Positions 27,281 to 35,985 of a stretch of DNA of 40,571 nt are shown in pieces. The stretch comes from an uncultured Ruminococcus sp. Lineage in GTDB: Bacteria; Bacillota; Clostridia; Oscillospirales; Ruminococcaceae. The stretch lies in the NCBI GenBank assembly GCA_946413815.1, contig CAMKMD010000037.1, positions 1 to 40,571 of the forward strand. Reading direction: 5' to 3'. The notes beneath the pieces were generated by a model, which saw nothing but the letters and a program-made list of their open reading frames with translations, was not told where the DNA came from and did no database searches. The first letter of the stretch is position 1. Each line of letters begins with the position of its first letter. The translations under genes were made by a program, and so were the position numbers.

Positions 27281-28473
27281 TATTCTGCCTCCTCGCTTTC
27301 CTCGTTAACAACTGCAATACGTGCTATTTTCCTTTCGATTGCATATTCCTTTGCGGATTCTGCATCACTCATAAGAGCCATTTCCACATGGAGTCCCTGC
27401 TCACGCAGCTCCTGAGCCTTCTTCAGCCCTTCGACCTCAAAGCCCTCTTCAGCAAATACAAGAACATCAGCCGCTTCTTCTGCTGGCAGGATACCGTTCT
27501 TTTCATGGACCTTCTGGATGGCATTGATATATACCGCGAAACCTACCGCAGGAACATCGCATCCGAATTCCGAGATTAGCTTGTCATAACGGCCTCCGGA
27601 GATAACTTCATCACCGTGTCCCTGTAAATATCCCTTGATAATCAGGCCTGTATAATAATCGGTCTTGTTTACAAGTCCGAGGTCAACCGTGATCTTTCCA
27701 TCCTTGCCGCAGAGTTCACAGGCAGCTGTATAGATGCCGTGGAGCTCGTCAAGGAAGGCAAGAGCAGTTTCGTCAGGAATAAGAGCTTCCGCCTTCTCAA
27801 ATACTTCCTCACCGCCGAAAAGAGAAGGAAGCTTTTTCAGTGCACCTGTAACGGCTGAAGAACCGAAGGTATCAAGCATATCATTGAGGGCCGGGAAGTT
27901 CTTGTTCTCGATAAGACGGCGGATACGCTCCTTCTCCTTGGGAGTTGCTTCCAGCTGGCTCACAAGTGACTTGAATATACCAATATGTCCGAGCTCGAGT
28001 GAGAACTCCATACCAAGAGCCTTCAGTGAATCTATGGCTGTGGAGATTACCTCGAGATCAGCGATCCTAAGGTCTGATCCGATAAGCTCGATGCCTGCCT
28101 GTGCAGTCTCGTCACTTCGTCCTTTCAGAGCAGGCTCAGTACGATATACAGTCTGGCAATAGCAAAGTTTCAGCGGAAGGGCTGCGTCACGGAGTCTTGT
28201 AGCTACTATACGCGCGATAGGCATAGTTGAATCCGGACGCATAACGAGCAGTCTGCCCTTTGCATCAGTAAGCTTGTACATATTCTCCTGGGGAAAGTAG
28301 GGTGAATTCAGATTGAATACATCGTAAAATTCCAGACCGGGAGTGATTACTTCCTTATATCCTCTGCTGCGGAATGTCTCCATCAGCGTAGTCTCTATCC
28401 TGCGTCTTGCGACACACTCACCAAAAAGCAGGTCTTTTGTGCCCTCGGGAGTGATAAGGTCGTAGTATTTCAT
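27280..28473 (-). CDS. hisZ: ATP phosphoribosyltransferase regulatory subunit
   Basis: A 397-residue paralogue of histidyl-tRNA synthetase that carries no synthetase activity but binds histidine and activates short HisG. The core PEGTKDLLFGECVARRRIE and MRPDSTMPIARIVATRL (motif 2-like) are typical. An in-frame ATG three codons upstream (28482) sits directly on the Shine-Dalgarno sequence, so the ATG at 28473 is the better start. A C-terminal anticodon-binding-like domain appears to be present (VFAEEGFEVEGLKKAQELREQG). It is the first gene of the operon and has its own promoter inside the polC end. Confidence 0.93.
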   Translation of the reverse strand: MKYYDLITPEGTKDLLFGECVARRRIETTLMETFRSRGYKEVITPGLEFYDVFNLNSPYFPQENMYKLTDAKGRLLVMRPDSTMPIARIVATRLRDAALPLKLCYCQTVYRTEPALKGRSDETAQAGIELIGSDLRIADLEVISTAIDSLKALGMEFSLELGHIGIFKSLVSQLEATPKEKERIRRLIENKNFPALNDMLDTFGSSAVTGALKKLPSLFGGEEVFEKAEALIPDETALAFLDELHGIYTAACELCGKDGKITVDLGLVNKTDYYTGLIIKGYLQGHGDEVISGGRYDKLISEFGCDVPAVGFAVYINAIQKVHEKNGILPAEEAADVLVFAEEGFEVEGLKKAQELREQGLHVEMALMSDAESAKEYAIERKIARIAVVNEESEEAE

Positions 28474-28494
28474 AATGACCATCCTTCCTGTACC

Positions 28495-28513
28495 GGCTCT
28501 TACGTTAAGAGCC
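28495..28513 (-). promoter_or_regulatory. hairpin in the his operon leader
   Basis: GGCTCTTA and its exact complement TAAGAGCC enclose a 3-nt loop. It lies between the predicted transcription start (about 28540) and the hisZ ribosome binding site, which begins a few bases downstream. It lacks a U tract, so it is not a normal terminator. There is no run of His codons and no T-box element that I can see in the roughly 65-nt leader. Confidence 0.5.
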
Positions 28514-28546
28514 TGACAAAATACTTTAGTCTGCTAACATGATAAT

Positions 28547-28575
28547 ATGATAACATATCACCACGGAAAAGTCAA
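28547..28575 (-). promoter_or_regulatory. promoter of the his operon
   Basis: On the minus strand TTGACT (28570-28575), a 17-nt spacer and TATCAT (28547-28552) match sigma-A. The -35 box lies one base after the polC stop codon, so the his operon can be driven both by this promoter and by read-through from the upstream gene block. Confidence 0.75.
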
Positions 28576-28576
28576 G

Positions 28577-31500
28577 TCAGAAGAACGACAGCTGTGAAGA
28601 TTCTTGCAAGTCGCCGAATGCTCCTATGCTTTTCAACACATCTATTGTCGTTTTTGACGCACCGCTCTGCTCCTGGAATTCCTCGATTGAGATGAATCCG
28701 CCCTTCTGAGCGGCCTCATAAAGGCCCTTGGCAGCATTGTCTCCTACTCCTGACATTGCGGAGAAAGGTATCCTTAGCTTGCCGTCCTCTATGAGAAAGT
28801 CTACTGCGTGTGACTTGAATATATTTATTGGCAGGAATTCGTAGCCTCTTGACAACATCTCATTTGTAATGAGAAGTATATCATAGAGGTCGTTTTCCTT
28901 CTTGCTTCTGTTGATTCCGAGTGTATTGAGCTCACGCAGTTTTTCACGGACGGTTTCCTTTCCCTTTACTGCAAGCTCAGCATCGAAGTCTTCACCGCGG
29001 ACTGAAAAATAGGTCGCATAATACTCTAAAGGTTTGTAAAGTTTGAACCATGCAAGCTTTATGGCCGCAATAACATATGCGGCGGCGTGTGCCTTCGGGA
29101 ACATATACTTGATCTTCAGACAGCTCTGAATGTACCACTCAGGTACATTATGCTCACGGAGCATATTCATTATGTCCTCAGTGAATTCCTTCGGCGCTTT
29201 ACCCTTTCGAGTCCACTCCATGATCTTGAACGCCATCTTTGGCTCGACGCCCTTATAAAGAAGGTAGGTCATGATACTGTCACGGGTACCGATAACCTCA
29301 GATATGGTACAAGTGCCGTCTGCTATGAGGTCCTTTGCATTGCCGAGCCATACGTCAGTACCGTGTGAAAGGCCTGATATCTGAAGGAAATCGCTGAATT
29401 TGGTAGGCTTGGCGTCAAGCAGCATTCCTATGGTGAAGTTTGTACCCATCTCCGGGATTCCGAGACTTCCGGTCTGGCAAAATATATCTTCCGGAGTGAC
29501 TCCGAGAACAGAGCAATCTGTACACATCTTTATAACATCGGGATCCGTGGTAGGAACATCCTTTATCTTCATGCCGGTAAGATCCTCAAGATGCTTGTAA
29601 AGAGTAGGTACAACGTGTCCGAGTTCGTCGAGCTTCAGTATAGTATCATGGAGAGAGTTGAAGTCGAAGTGGGTCGTTATTACCTCAGAGTCCTCAGAAT
29701 CAGCTGGATGCTGTACGGGCGTGAAGTCGTAAACCTCAAAGTCGGAGGGAACAACGACCATTCCGCCGGGGTGCTGACCGGTTGTACGTTTGATTCCTGT
29801 ACACCCGGCAGCAAGACGGTTCATCTCGCTGTTGTTAAGGGTTATCCCCTTTTCCTCGCAGTACTTCTTAACATAGCCGTAAGCTGTCTTTTCAGCTACG
29901 GCGGATATAGTACCGGCTTTGAACACGTTCGCCTTACCGAAGAGCTTTTCTGTGTATCTGTGGGCCCAGAACTGGTACTCACCGGAAAAGTTGAGATCTA
30001 TATCAGGTGCTTTGTCACCATCAAAACCGAGGAAGGTCTCGAAGGGGATATCATGTCCCTCACGTATCATATCACTGCCGCATTTCGGACAGGTCTTCTG
30101 GGGAAGGTCAAAACCGGATCCGTATTTACCATCCAGCAGGAACTCACTGTATTTGCATTCGGGATTGGGGCAGATATAATGGGGCGGAAGAGGATTTACC
30201 TCAGATATACCCGCCATTGACGCTACAAATGAGGAACCTACCGAACCTCTTGAGCCTACAAGGTAGCCGTTATCTACGCTGTTCCATACGAGCTTCTGAG
30301 CGATGATATAAAGTACGGAGAAGCCGTGCTTGATGATGGAGGAAAGCTCTCTGTCGAGGCGCTTCTCAACAAGTTCAGGAAGCGGATCGCCGTATATCTC
30401 ATGCGCTTTGTCATGAGTGATTCGGATCAGTTCTTCCTCGGCGCCTTCGATTGTCGGGGTGAAAGTTCCTCTCGGGATAGGGCGGACATCCTCGATCATA
30501 TCGGCAATGGCGTTGGTATTTGTTATTACGACTTCCTTAGCCTTTTCTTCGCCAAGATACGCAAATTCCTTCAGCATCTCGTCAGTGGTCCTGAGGTAAA
30601 GAGGTGCCTGATTATCAGCATCCTTAAAGCCCATGCTCGCAAGTATGATCTTACGGTATACTGCATCCTTAGGATCAAGGAAATGCACGTCACATGTGGC
30701 GCATACGGGTATACCGAGCCGGTCTCCGAGTTCGATTATGCGTCGGTTGAAATCCTGCAGCTGTTCATCTCCTGAGGCAATACCGTCACGAACCATGAAC
30801 TCGTTGTTGCATATAGGCTGAATCTCAAGGTAGTCGTAGAAACGAGCGAGATGCTCGAGCTCTTCATCGGATTTTCCGCCGATCATAGCCTGGAAGAGTT
30901 CTCCGGCCTCACAGGCACTGCCAAATATAAGGCCTTCCCTGTGCTCAACAAGAACTGATTTTGGTATCAGAGGCTTCTTATAGAAATAGTCAAGGTTGCT
31001 TATAGAGACAAGACGGTAGAGATTCTTCAGACCTGCCTGATTTCGTACAAGTATGATCTGATGATAGGATTTCAGTTTTTTGGTCTCAATAGTCCCCGCC
31101 ATATCATCTATCTGATCAAGCCTTTCAAGGCCCTTATCAGCCTTAAGCCTTCCGATGAGCTCTATATAGATCTTTGCAAGCATATAGGCATCATCTGATG
31201 CTCTGTGATGGTCGAATTTGCCGAGCTTGAGCTGCTTGGCCACAAGATTCAGTTTATGTCTTCCCATTTCAGGAAGCATAGCCTGACACATTATAAGAGT
31301 ATCCAGCCAGTTATATTTGAAATCAATATTATGGCGCTTTATTACGCCATTTATCATCGTTGTATCAAAGGTCGCATTGTGAGCAGCGAGCACCGGGTCT
31401 TTTCCGCAGAACTCCATGAAAAGCTTCAGCGCTTCATCCTCCGGAGGAGCGTCCTTAACATCCTCATCACTGATCCCGGTGAGCTCTGTTATATGTTCGG

Positions 31501-32911
31501 GGATGTGCATACCCGGATTGACCTTGGTATTGAAGGAGTCTACGACCTGGAGATTCTTCAGACGTACTGCTCCGATCTCGGTAAGACGGTCATTCTCAAA
31601 GCTGAGACCTGTAGTTTCAACATCGAAGATGATTATTTCATCATTGATACTGCGGCTGTCAGGAGCTTTGAGGATCTTGTCACGGTCGATATCATTTACA
31701 ACATAGGCTTCGCAGCCGTAGATCATTTTCAGTCCCTTTGGCTGGTTATACATACAGTCCGGAAAAGCCTGTACGCAGCCATGGTCAGTGATCGCTATGG
31801 CCTGATGTCCCCATTCTGCTGCACGTTTGATTATAGAAACAGGATCGGTGACTGCGTCCATTGCAGACATATTTGTATGACAGTGGAGCTCCACTCGCTT
31901 TTCGGGATAGGTGTCCATGCGTTTGATCCTTGCGACCTTTATCATGGACTGCGGTTCTATAGCTACATCGTGAGCGTAGTTATCATAATCCACCTTTCCT
32001 GAAAGAAGAAGTGTCATTCCCTTCTTTATACCGGAAAGCTTATCAAGAAATTCACTGTCGCTGTTCTTGACAAACAGCCTTACCATCATGGATCCGCTGT
32101 AATCGGTAACATTGAAGGTTACAAGAGTCTTTTCGTTTCTGAGCTCTCGTACCTCTGAAGCAAATACATCACCGACGATCACTGCCTTTTCGCCAAGTCT
32201 TGTCATTACTTCAGATATGGAATCCGGTTTCTGCCTGATCGCCCGGCCTTTGATGATCTCAGCCGAAGCTGCATCAAACTCTGTATTCATTGAACCAAGA
32301 TCAACCGATTCAGTCGGAACATGGTTCTGTATCTCTTCCTTCATCTGATCGTCAGGCGAAGGTTCAGGTACAAACTGGGCGCTGTGATCAGGAAGCTCAG
32401 CCTCAACAGCTTCTATCATACGGTCATATTCCTGCTGGCTGACCTCGTTCTCTCCGTCAAGTGTTATGCGAATCTTAACTCCGAACATATTGTATATCAG
32501 CTGTGAGTAACTGCGGGTAAGAGCGCATTTTTCAAGTATCTCCCTACCGCCGTGACAAAGCTCTATGTTCATCGTTCCATCAGTTATAGTATACTTTGCA
32601 TCTGCAAGAAAACCATTAACAACTGGTACATCACGTTTAAGAATCTCGGAGAGCTCTCCGAGAATGCCGTAACCGAATTCAGAGGCCTCATAACGGGGAT
32701 GGAGCCTGATGGCGTCTACCTGCAGGGCTGCTTTGACGCTGTGTTCAAAAGCAAATACATCTGCTGAAGGAACAAACCTGTCAAACCTGGCAAAGAATCC
32801 TATACGCCGGTAATTTCCTGAGTATGTAAGACGATAGATTATACCGCTGCACACGGATTCAGGTATCTCAGCACCAAACTCTTTAAGAAAGTCATCTAAT
32901 CTTATATCCAT
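28577..32911 (-). CDS. polC: DNA polymerase III alpha subunit, PolC type
   Basis: A 1444-residue Gram-positive replicative polymerase. An N-terminal and OB-fold region (to about 330) precedes a PHP domain (from H343, VELHCHTNMSAMD). This is split by a DnaQ-like 3'-5' exonuclease (D430-x-E432 in FDVETTGLS, later HRASDDAYML). The polymerase core follows, with a zinc-binding group (CPNPECKY ... CPKCGSDM), VGSRGSVGSSFVA and catalytic aspartates in APDIDLNF. Length is close to the 1437 residues of Bacillus subtilis PolC. A TTG-initiated frame reaches 32944, overlapping ispG; the ATG at 32911 avoids that and gives the usual start MDIRLDDFL, although its Shine-Dalgarno is weak. Confidence 0.97.
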   Translation of the reverse strand: MDIRLDDFLKEFGAEIPESVCSGIIYRLTYSGNYRRIGFFARFDRFVPSADVFAFEHSVKAALQVDAIRLHPRYEASEFGYGILGELSEILKRDVPVVNGFLADAKYTITDGTMNIELCHGGREILEKCALTRSYSQLIYNMFGVKIRITLDGENEVSQQEYDRMIEAVEAELPDHSAQFVPEPSPDDQMKEEIQNHVPTESVDLGSMNTEFDAASAEIIKGRAIRQKPDSISEVMTRLGEKAVIVGDVFASEVRELRNEKTLVTFNVTDYSGSMMVRLFVKNSDSEFLDKLSGIKKGMTLLLSGKVDYDNYAHDVAIEPQSMIKVARIKRMDTYPEKRVELHCHTNMSAMDAVTDPVSIIKRAAEWGHQAIAITDHGCVQAFPDCMYNQPKGLKMIYGCEAYVVNDIDRDKILKAPDSRSINDEIIIFDVETTGLSFENDRLTEIGAVRLKNLQVVDSFNTKVNPGMHIPEHITELTGISDEDVKDAPPEDEALKLFMEFCGKDPVLAAHNATFDTTMINGVIKRHNIDFKYNWLDTLIMCQAMLPEMGRHKLNLVAKQLKLGKFDHHRASDDAYMLAKIYIELIGRLKADKGLERLDQIDDMAGTIETKKLKSYHQIILVRNQAGLKNLYRLVSISNLDYFYKKPLIPKSVLVEHREGLIFGSACEAGELFQAMIGGKSDEELEHLARFYDYLEIQPICNNEFMVRDGIASGDEQLQDFNRRIIELGDRLGIPVCATCDVHFLDPKDAVYRKIILASMGFKDADNQAPLYLRTTDEMLKEFAYLGEEKAKEVVITNTNAIADMIEDVRPIPRGTFTPTIEGAEEELIRITHDKAHEIYGDPLPELVEKRLDRELSSIIKHGFSVLYIIAQKLVWNSVDNGYLVGSRGSVGSSFVASMAGISEVNPLPPHYICPNPECKYSEFLLDGKYGSGFDLPQKTCPKCGSDMIREGHDIPFETFLGFDGDKAPDIDLNFSGEYQFWAHRYTEKLFGKANVFKAGTISAVAEKTAYGYVKKYCEEKGITLNNSEMNRLAAGCTGIKRTTGQHPGGMVVVPSDFEVYDFTPVQHPADSEDSEVITTHFDFNSLHDTILKLDELGHVVPTLYKHLEDLTGMKIKDVPTTDPDVIKMCTDCSVLGVTPEDIFCQTGSLGIPEMGTNFTIGMLLDAKPTKFSDFLQISGLSHGTDVWLGNAKDLIADGTCTISEVIGTRDSIMTYLLYKGVEPKMAFKIMEWTRKGKAPKEFTEDIMNMLREHNVPEWYIQSCLKIKYMFPKAHAAAYVIAAIKLAWFKLYKPLEYYATYFSVRGEDFDAELAVKGKETVREKLRELNTLGINRSKKENDLYDILLITNEMLSRGYEFLPINIFKSHAVDFLIEDGKLRIPFSAMSGVGDNAAKGLYEAAQKGGFISIEEFQEQSGASKTTIDVLKSIGAFGDLQESSQLSFF

Positions 32912-32921
32912 AGCATCAGTC

Positions 32922-33959
32922 TCAGAGCTTGTCCACCTCGGCAAGGAGCTCTGTGACTATGTCCTCCTCCCTGATCTTGCGCTGTGTTCCGTCCTTTCGG
33001 AATATCATAGCACAGCCGTCACCACCTGCGATTCCGACATCGGCTTCACGAGCTTCTCCGGGGCCGTTTACGATACAGCCCATGACAGCAACAGTTATAT
33101 CCTTGTCAACATCTTTCAATGCGGCTTCGACCTTCTTGGCCGTGCCGATCAGATCAATCCTCGTCCTTCCGCAGGTCGGACAGGAAACGAGTTTTACGCC
33201 GCTGCGTTTGCCTATACAGCGCAGAATATCCTTGGCTGCTTCGATCTCTTTTACAGGGTCATCTGTAAGAGATACTCTGATCGTCTCTCCTATACCGTCA
33301 AGAAGAAGTGAGCCTATACCCGCTGCTGACTTGATAAGGCCCATACGTTCTGTACCTGCTTCTGTAACACCGAGATGAAGAGGATAGCTGCACTTCTCAG
33401 CCGCAAGTCTGTATGATGCTATCATCCTTCCTACATCGGAGGACTTGATAGAAATAACTATATCGTTGAAATCAAAACGTTCGAGGAGAGCTGCGTGTCC
33501 CATTGCGCTTTCAACAAGAGCCTCCGGTGTAGGAGAACCGTATTTCGCAAGTATCTCCTTTTCGAGGGACCCGGAATTAACACCAATACGGATGGGGATG
33601 TTTCTCGAACGGCAGGCGTCTACAACAGCCTTGACTCTGTCCATACCTCCTATATTGCCGGGGTTGATACGTATCTTGTCTACTCCGGCGGCAGCAGCTT
33701 CAAGGGCGAGACGATAATCAAAGTGGATATCTGCTACAAGAGGTATTCTTACAGCTTCCTTGATAGCAGGGATAAGACGTACAGCATCCTTGTCGGGGAT
33801 TGCAGCACGAATGATCTCGCAGCCGGCCTTTTCAAGCTCGACAGCCTGTTTTACACTGCCATTTATGTCGTCCGAACGGACATTAAGCATTGACTGTATG
33901 TAAATATGCTTTCCGTCAAGGACACAGTCCCCGACTTTTACAGGTCTTACGTTTCTCAT
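32922..33959 (-). CDS. ispG: 4-hydroxy-3-methylbut-2-enyl diphosphate synthase
   Basis: A 345-residue 4Fe-4S enzyme of the MEP isoprenoid pathway that converts MEcPP to HMBPP. The N-terminal TIM barrel shows IQSMLNVRSDD and PLVADIHFDYRLAL. The cluster ligands are in VSCPTCGRTRIDL and MGCIVNGPGEAREAD. It is the short bacterial form. It lies 10 nt before polC and 25 nt after rnz. With dxr two genes upstream, this block holds the first committed and a late step of the pathway. Confidence 0.97.
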   Translation of the reverse strand: MRNVRPVKVGDCVLDGKHIYIQSMLNVRSDDINGSVKQAVELEKAGCEIIRAAIPDKDAVRLIPAIKEAVRIPLVADIHFDYRLALEAAAAGVDKIRINPGNIGGMDRVKAVVDACRSRNIPIRIGVNSGSLEKEILAKYGSPTPEALVESAMGHAALLERFDFNDIVISIKSSDVGRMIASYRLAAEKCSYPLHLGVTEAGTERMGLIKSAAGIGSLLLDGIGETIRVSLTDDPVKEIEAAKDILRCIGKRSGVKLVSCPTCGRTRIDLIGTAKKVEAALKDVDKDITVAVMGCIVNGPGEAREADVGIAGGDGCAMIFRKDGTQRKIREEDIVTELLAEVDKL

Positions 33960-33984
33960 AGTACGTCCTTCCTTTACACTTTCT

Positions 33985-34902
33985 TTATTTAAGCTGTATC
34001 TTAGTACCGTCCTCGGGTACTATAACTGCCTGGAATAACTCTTTAAGTTCTTCGGCATATATCTGCGGCTCCTTGACTGCGGGGCTGAAATGAGTAAGCC
34101 ATAGCCGCCTTACTCCGGCAGCTGCGGCGAGTCCGCAGGCATCCTGCATGAGCATATGCCCCTTTTCATTCATTGACTTCTTCTTACTTGTATCACCATA
34201 CATACCCTCACAGATGAAAAGATCGGAATCTGTAGCCAGCGCAGCTATTTCAGGCAGTGGGAGAGAATCTGTGACATAGGTCAGTTTCAGCGGTTTTCTG
34301 GGAGAACCGATGACATTTTCAGTTGTAACAACCTTGCCGTTATCAAGAGTAACGGAGTTTCCGGAATGGAGCTCTTTCCATTTATCTACGGGTACACCGA
34401 GTGCCTTGGCTTTTTCGGGAATGAATACAGGACGTCGGTTCAGGATCGCGCTGTAACCTACACACGGTACAGTGTGCGAGACAGGCATACTTCTTATCCT
34501 GAGGTCCGGGCTGATCTCTTTAGCATTAAAGGCATGCGGTTCGCTGTCACTTGTGGGCTGAAGAACTATTTCGTAAGGCAGTTCGCCGCAGACAGTCAGG
34601 AGAGCCTTTATGCAGTATTCCGCGCTTTCGGGGTACACGACAGTGACCGGAGCTGTTCTGCCGTTGTTTCCGATCGAGAGAAGGAGCCCCGGAAGGCCGG
34701 AGATATGATCGGCATGAGCGTGGGTTATAAGAATATATGTTATACGGCTCATTTTGAGACCGTGATAGGATAAAGCGACCTGCGTGCCCTCACCGCAGTC
34801 GATAAGGAAGCCGCTACCCTGGTACTCTGTATAAAGACTTGTAAGAAATCTGTTTTTAAGCGGCATCATGCCGGCAGTTCCGAGAAGACATACATCAAGC
34901 AT
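33985..34902 (-). CDS. rnz: ribonuclease Z (tRNA 3' processing)
   Basis: A 305-residue metallo-beta-lactamase-fold endonuclease that trims tRNA 3' trailers. The zinc motif HAHADH is at residues 61-66. The bacterial short RNase Z outline is clear: MLDVCLLGTAGMMPLKNRFLTS at the start, FLIDCGEGTQ, and LTHFSPAV near the end. It sits between rseP (1-nt gap) and ispG (25-nt gap), a position where the block is uninterrupted in B. subtilis-type genomes. The tRNAs in this window encode CCA, which usually makes RNase Z dispensable for them. Confidence 0.93.
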   Translation of the reverse strand: MLDVCLLGTAGMMPLKNRFLTSLYTEYQGSGFLIDCGEGTQVALSYHGLKMSRITYILITHAHADHISGLPGLLLSIGNNGRTAPVTVVYPESAEYCIKALLTVCGELPYEIVLQPTSDSEPHAFNAKEISPDLRIRSMPVSHTVPCVGYSAILNRRPVFIPEKAKALGVPVDKWKELHSGNSVTLDNGKVVTTENVIGSPRKPLKLTYVTDSLPLPEIAALATDSDLFICEGMYGDTSKKKSMNEKGHMLMQDACGLAAAAGVRRLWLTHFSPAVKEPQIYAEELKELFQAVIVPEDGTKIQLK

Positions 34903-34903
34903 T

Positions 34904-35962
34904 TTATCCTCCTGTAATAAGACGTACTATATCGTGGTAGGTGGCAAAGATCATTATACCTATCAGCAACACCATGCCTGCAAGGTGGACATATCCCTCA
35001 TGCTCTGGCTTAACGGGCTTACGGCGTACAAGCTCGATAAGACAGAAAAGAAGTCTTCCGCCGTCAAGTCCGGGTATTGGCAGAAGGTTGAATATACCCA
35101 GGTTGATAGTTATGAGTGAGGACATATACAGAAGCTGGAAAACAGCCTCATACAGATCGGCGGATTTCTCAGTGGTTTCACTGATCGCTGATACTACACC
35201 AACAGGGCCGGATACGGTTTCGCTTCCTGCTGTACCCGACATTATCTTTTTAAGCGAAAGAAGAATAATATGCCCCATGGAGCGGAATATCTGCCCAGAA
35301 CACTTTACGACACTCCCCGGCGTCTTTTTCAGTGTCACAAGTCCGAAATCAGTATACTCGCCTGTTTCCTCATTGTGGAATGTTATATCGCCAAGATCAA
35401 GACGTTTTCCGTCACGTTTTACGACAACCTTATGAGTATCGCTTTCACCGGTATCGAGACAGTAATTAAGGTCGAGTATGCTGTATACGGAAGTTCCGTC
35501 CATCTCAACGATGATGTCATCGTTTCTGAGTCCGTCCTTATAGCTCTGTGAGTAATAGGTTATGGTGCCGTCATCATTTTTTACACCTGCAAATCCGTGG
35601 ACCTGAGTTGTCGGGATCTCGTCAAACATCATGCTGAGGAATATAAGCAGTACAAAACCGAGAATAAAGTTCATCAGTGCTCCGGCAACGAGCACTATCA
35701 TCCTTTTCCAGAGTTTAGCGTTACGGAAGCTGCGCGGATCGGAAGTCGACAGATCTTCACCCTCCATTGCACAGAATCCGCCTACAGGAAGAAGCCTGAG
35801 ACTGTACACAGTCTCCCCTTTCTTCCTGCTCAGGAGCTTAGGACCCATGCCGACGGCAAATTCATTTACCTTGATGCCGCTGAGCTTGGCGCAGATAAAG
35901 TGGCCGAATTCGTGAACTGTGACTATGACGCCGAATATGAGCAATGCTATGATGATTCCCAT
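34904..35962 (-). CDS. rseP: site-2 intramembrane zinc metalloprotease RseP/RasP
   Basis: A 352-residue membrane protease. The zinc motif HEFGH is at residues 17-21 in the first membrane helix. FAVGMGPKL and YSLRLLPVGGF follow as in the family. A single PDZ domain occupies about residues 110-200. The third ligand motif NLLPIPGLDGG is near residue 305, and the last helix is at the C-terminus. It cleaves anti-sigma factors and signal-peptide remnants in the membrane plane. Length is usual for Clostridia. It lies between dxr (23 nt) and rnz. Confidence 0.96.
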   Translation of the reverse strand: MGIIIALLIFGVIVTVHEFGHFICAKLSGIKVNEFAVGMGPKLLSRKKGETVYSLRLLPVGGFCAMEGEDLSTSDPRSFRNAKLWKRMIVLVAGALMNFILGFVLLIFLSMMFDEIPTTQVHGFAGVKNDDGTITYYSQSYKDGLRNDDIIVEMDGTSVYSILDLNYCLDTGESDTHKVVVKRDGKRLDLGDITFHNEETGEYTDFGLVTLKKTPGSVVKCSGQIFRSMGHIILLSLKKIMSGTAGSETVSGPVGVVSAISETTEKSADLYEAVFQLLYMSSLITINLGIFNLLPIPGLDGGRLLFCLIELVRRKPVKPEHEGYVHLAGMVLLIGIMIFATYHDIVRLITGG

Positions 35963-35985
35963 GTATTTATCCTTTCTTGCGGCAC

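Noticed and set aside
31205..32002. Plus-strand open frame of 265 residues opposite polC, the longest antisense frame in the window.
   Set aside because: It lies wholly within the conserved exonuclease/PHP part of polC, has no promoter or ribosome binding site, and its sequence resembles no protein family I know.
32912..32944. Longer PolC start (TTG at 32944), which would overlap ispG by 23 nt.
   Set aside because: No Shine-Dalgarno sequence precedes it, and the extra 11 residues do not resemble a PolC N-terminus; the ATG at 32911 gives the expected start.
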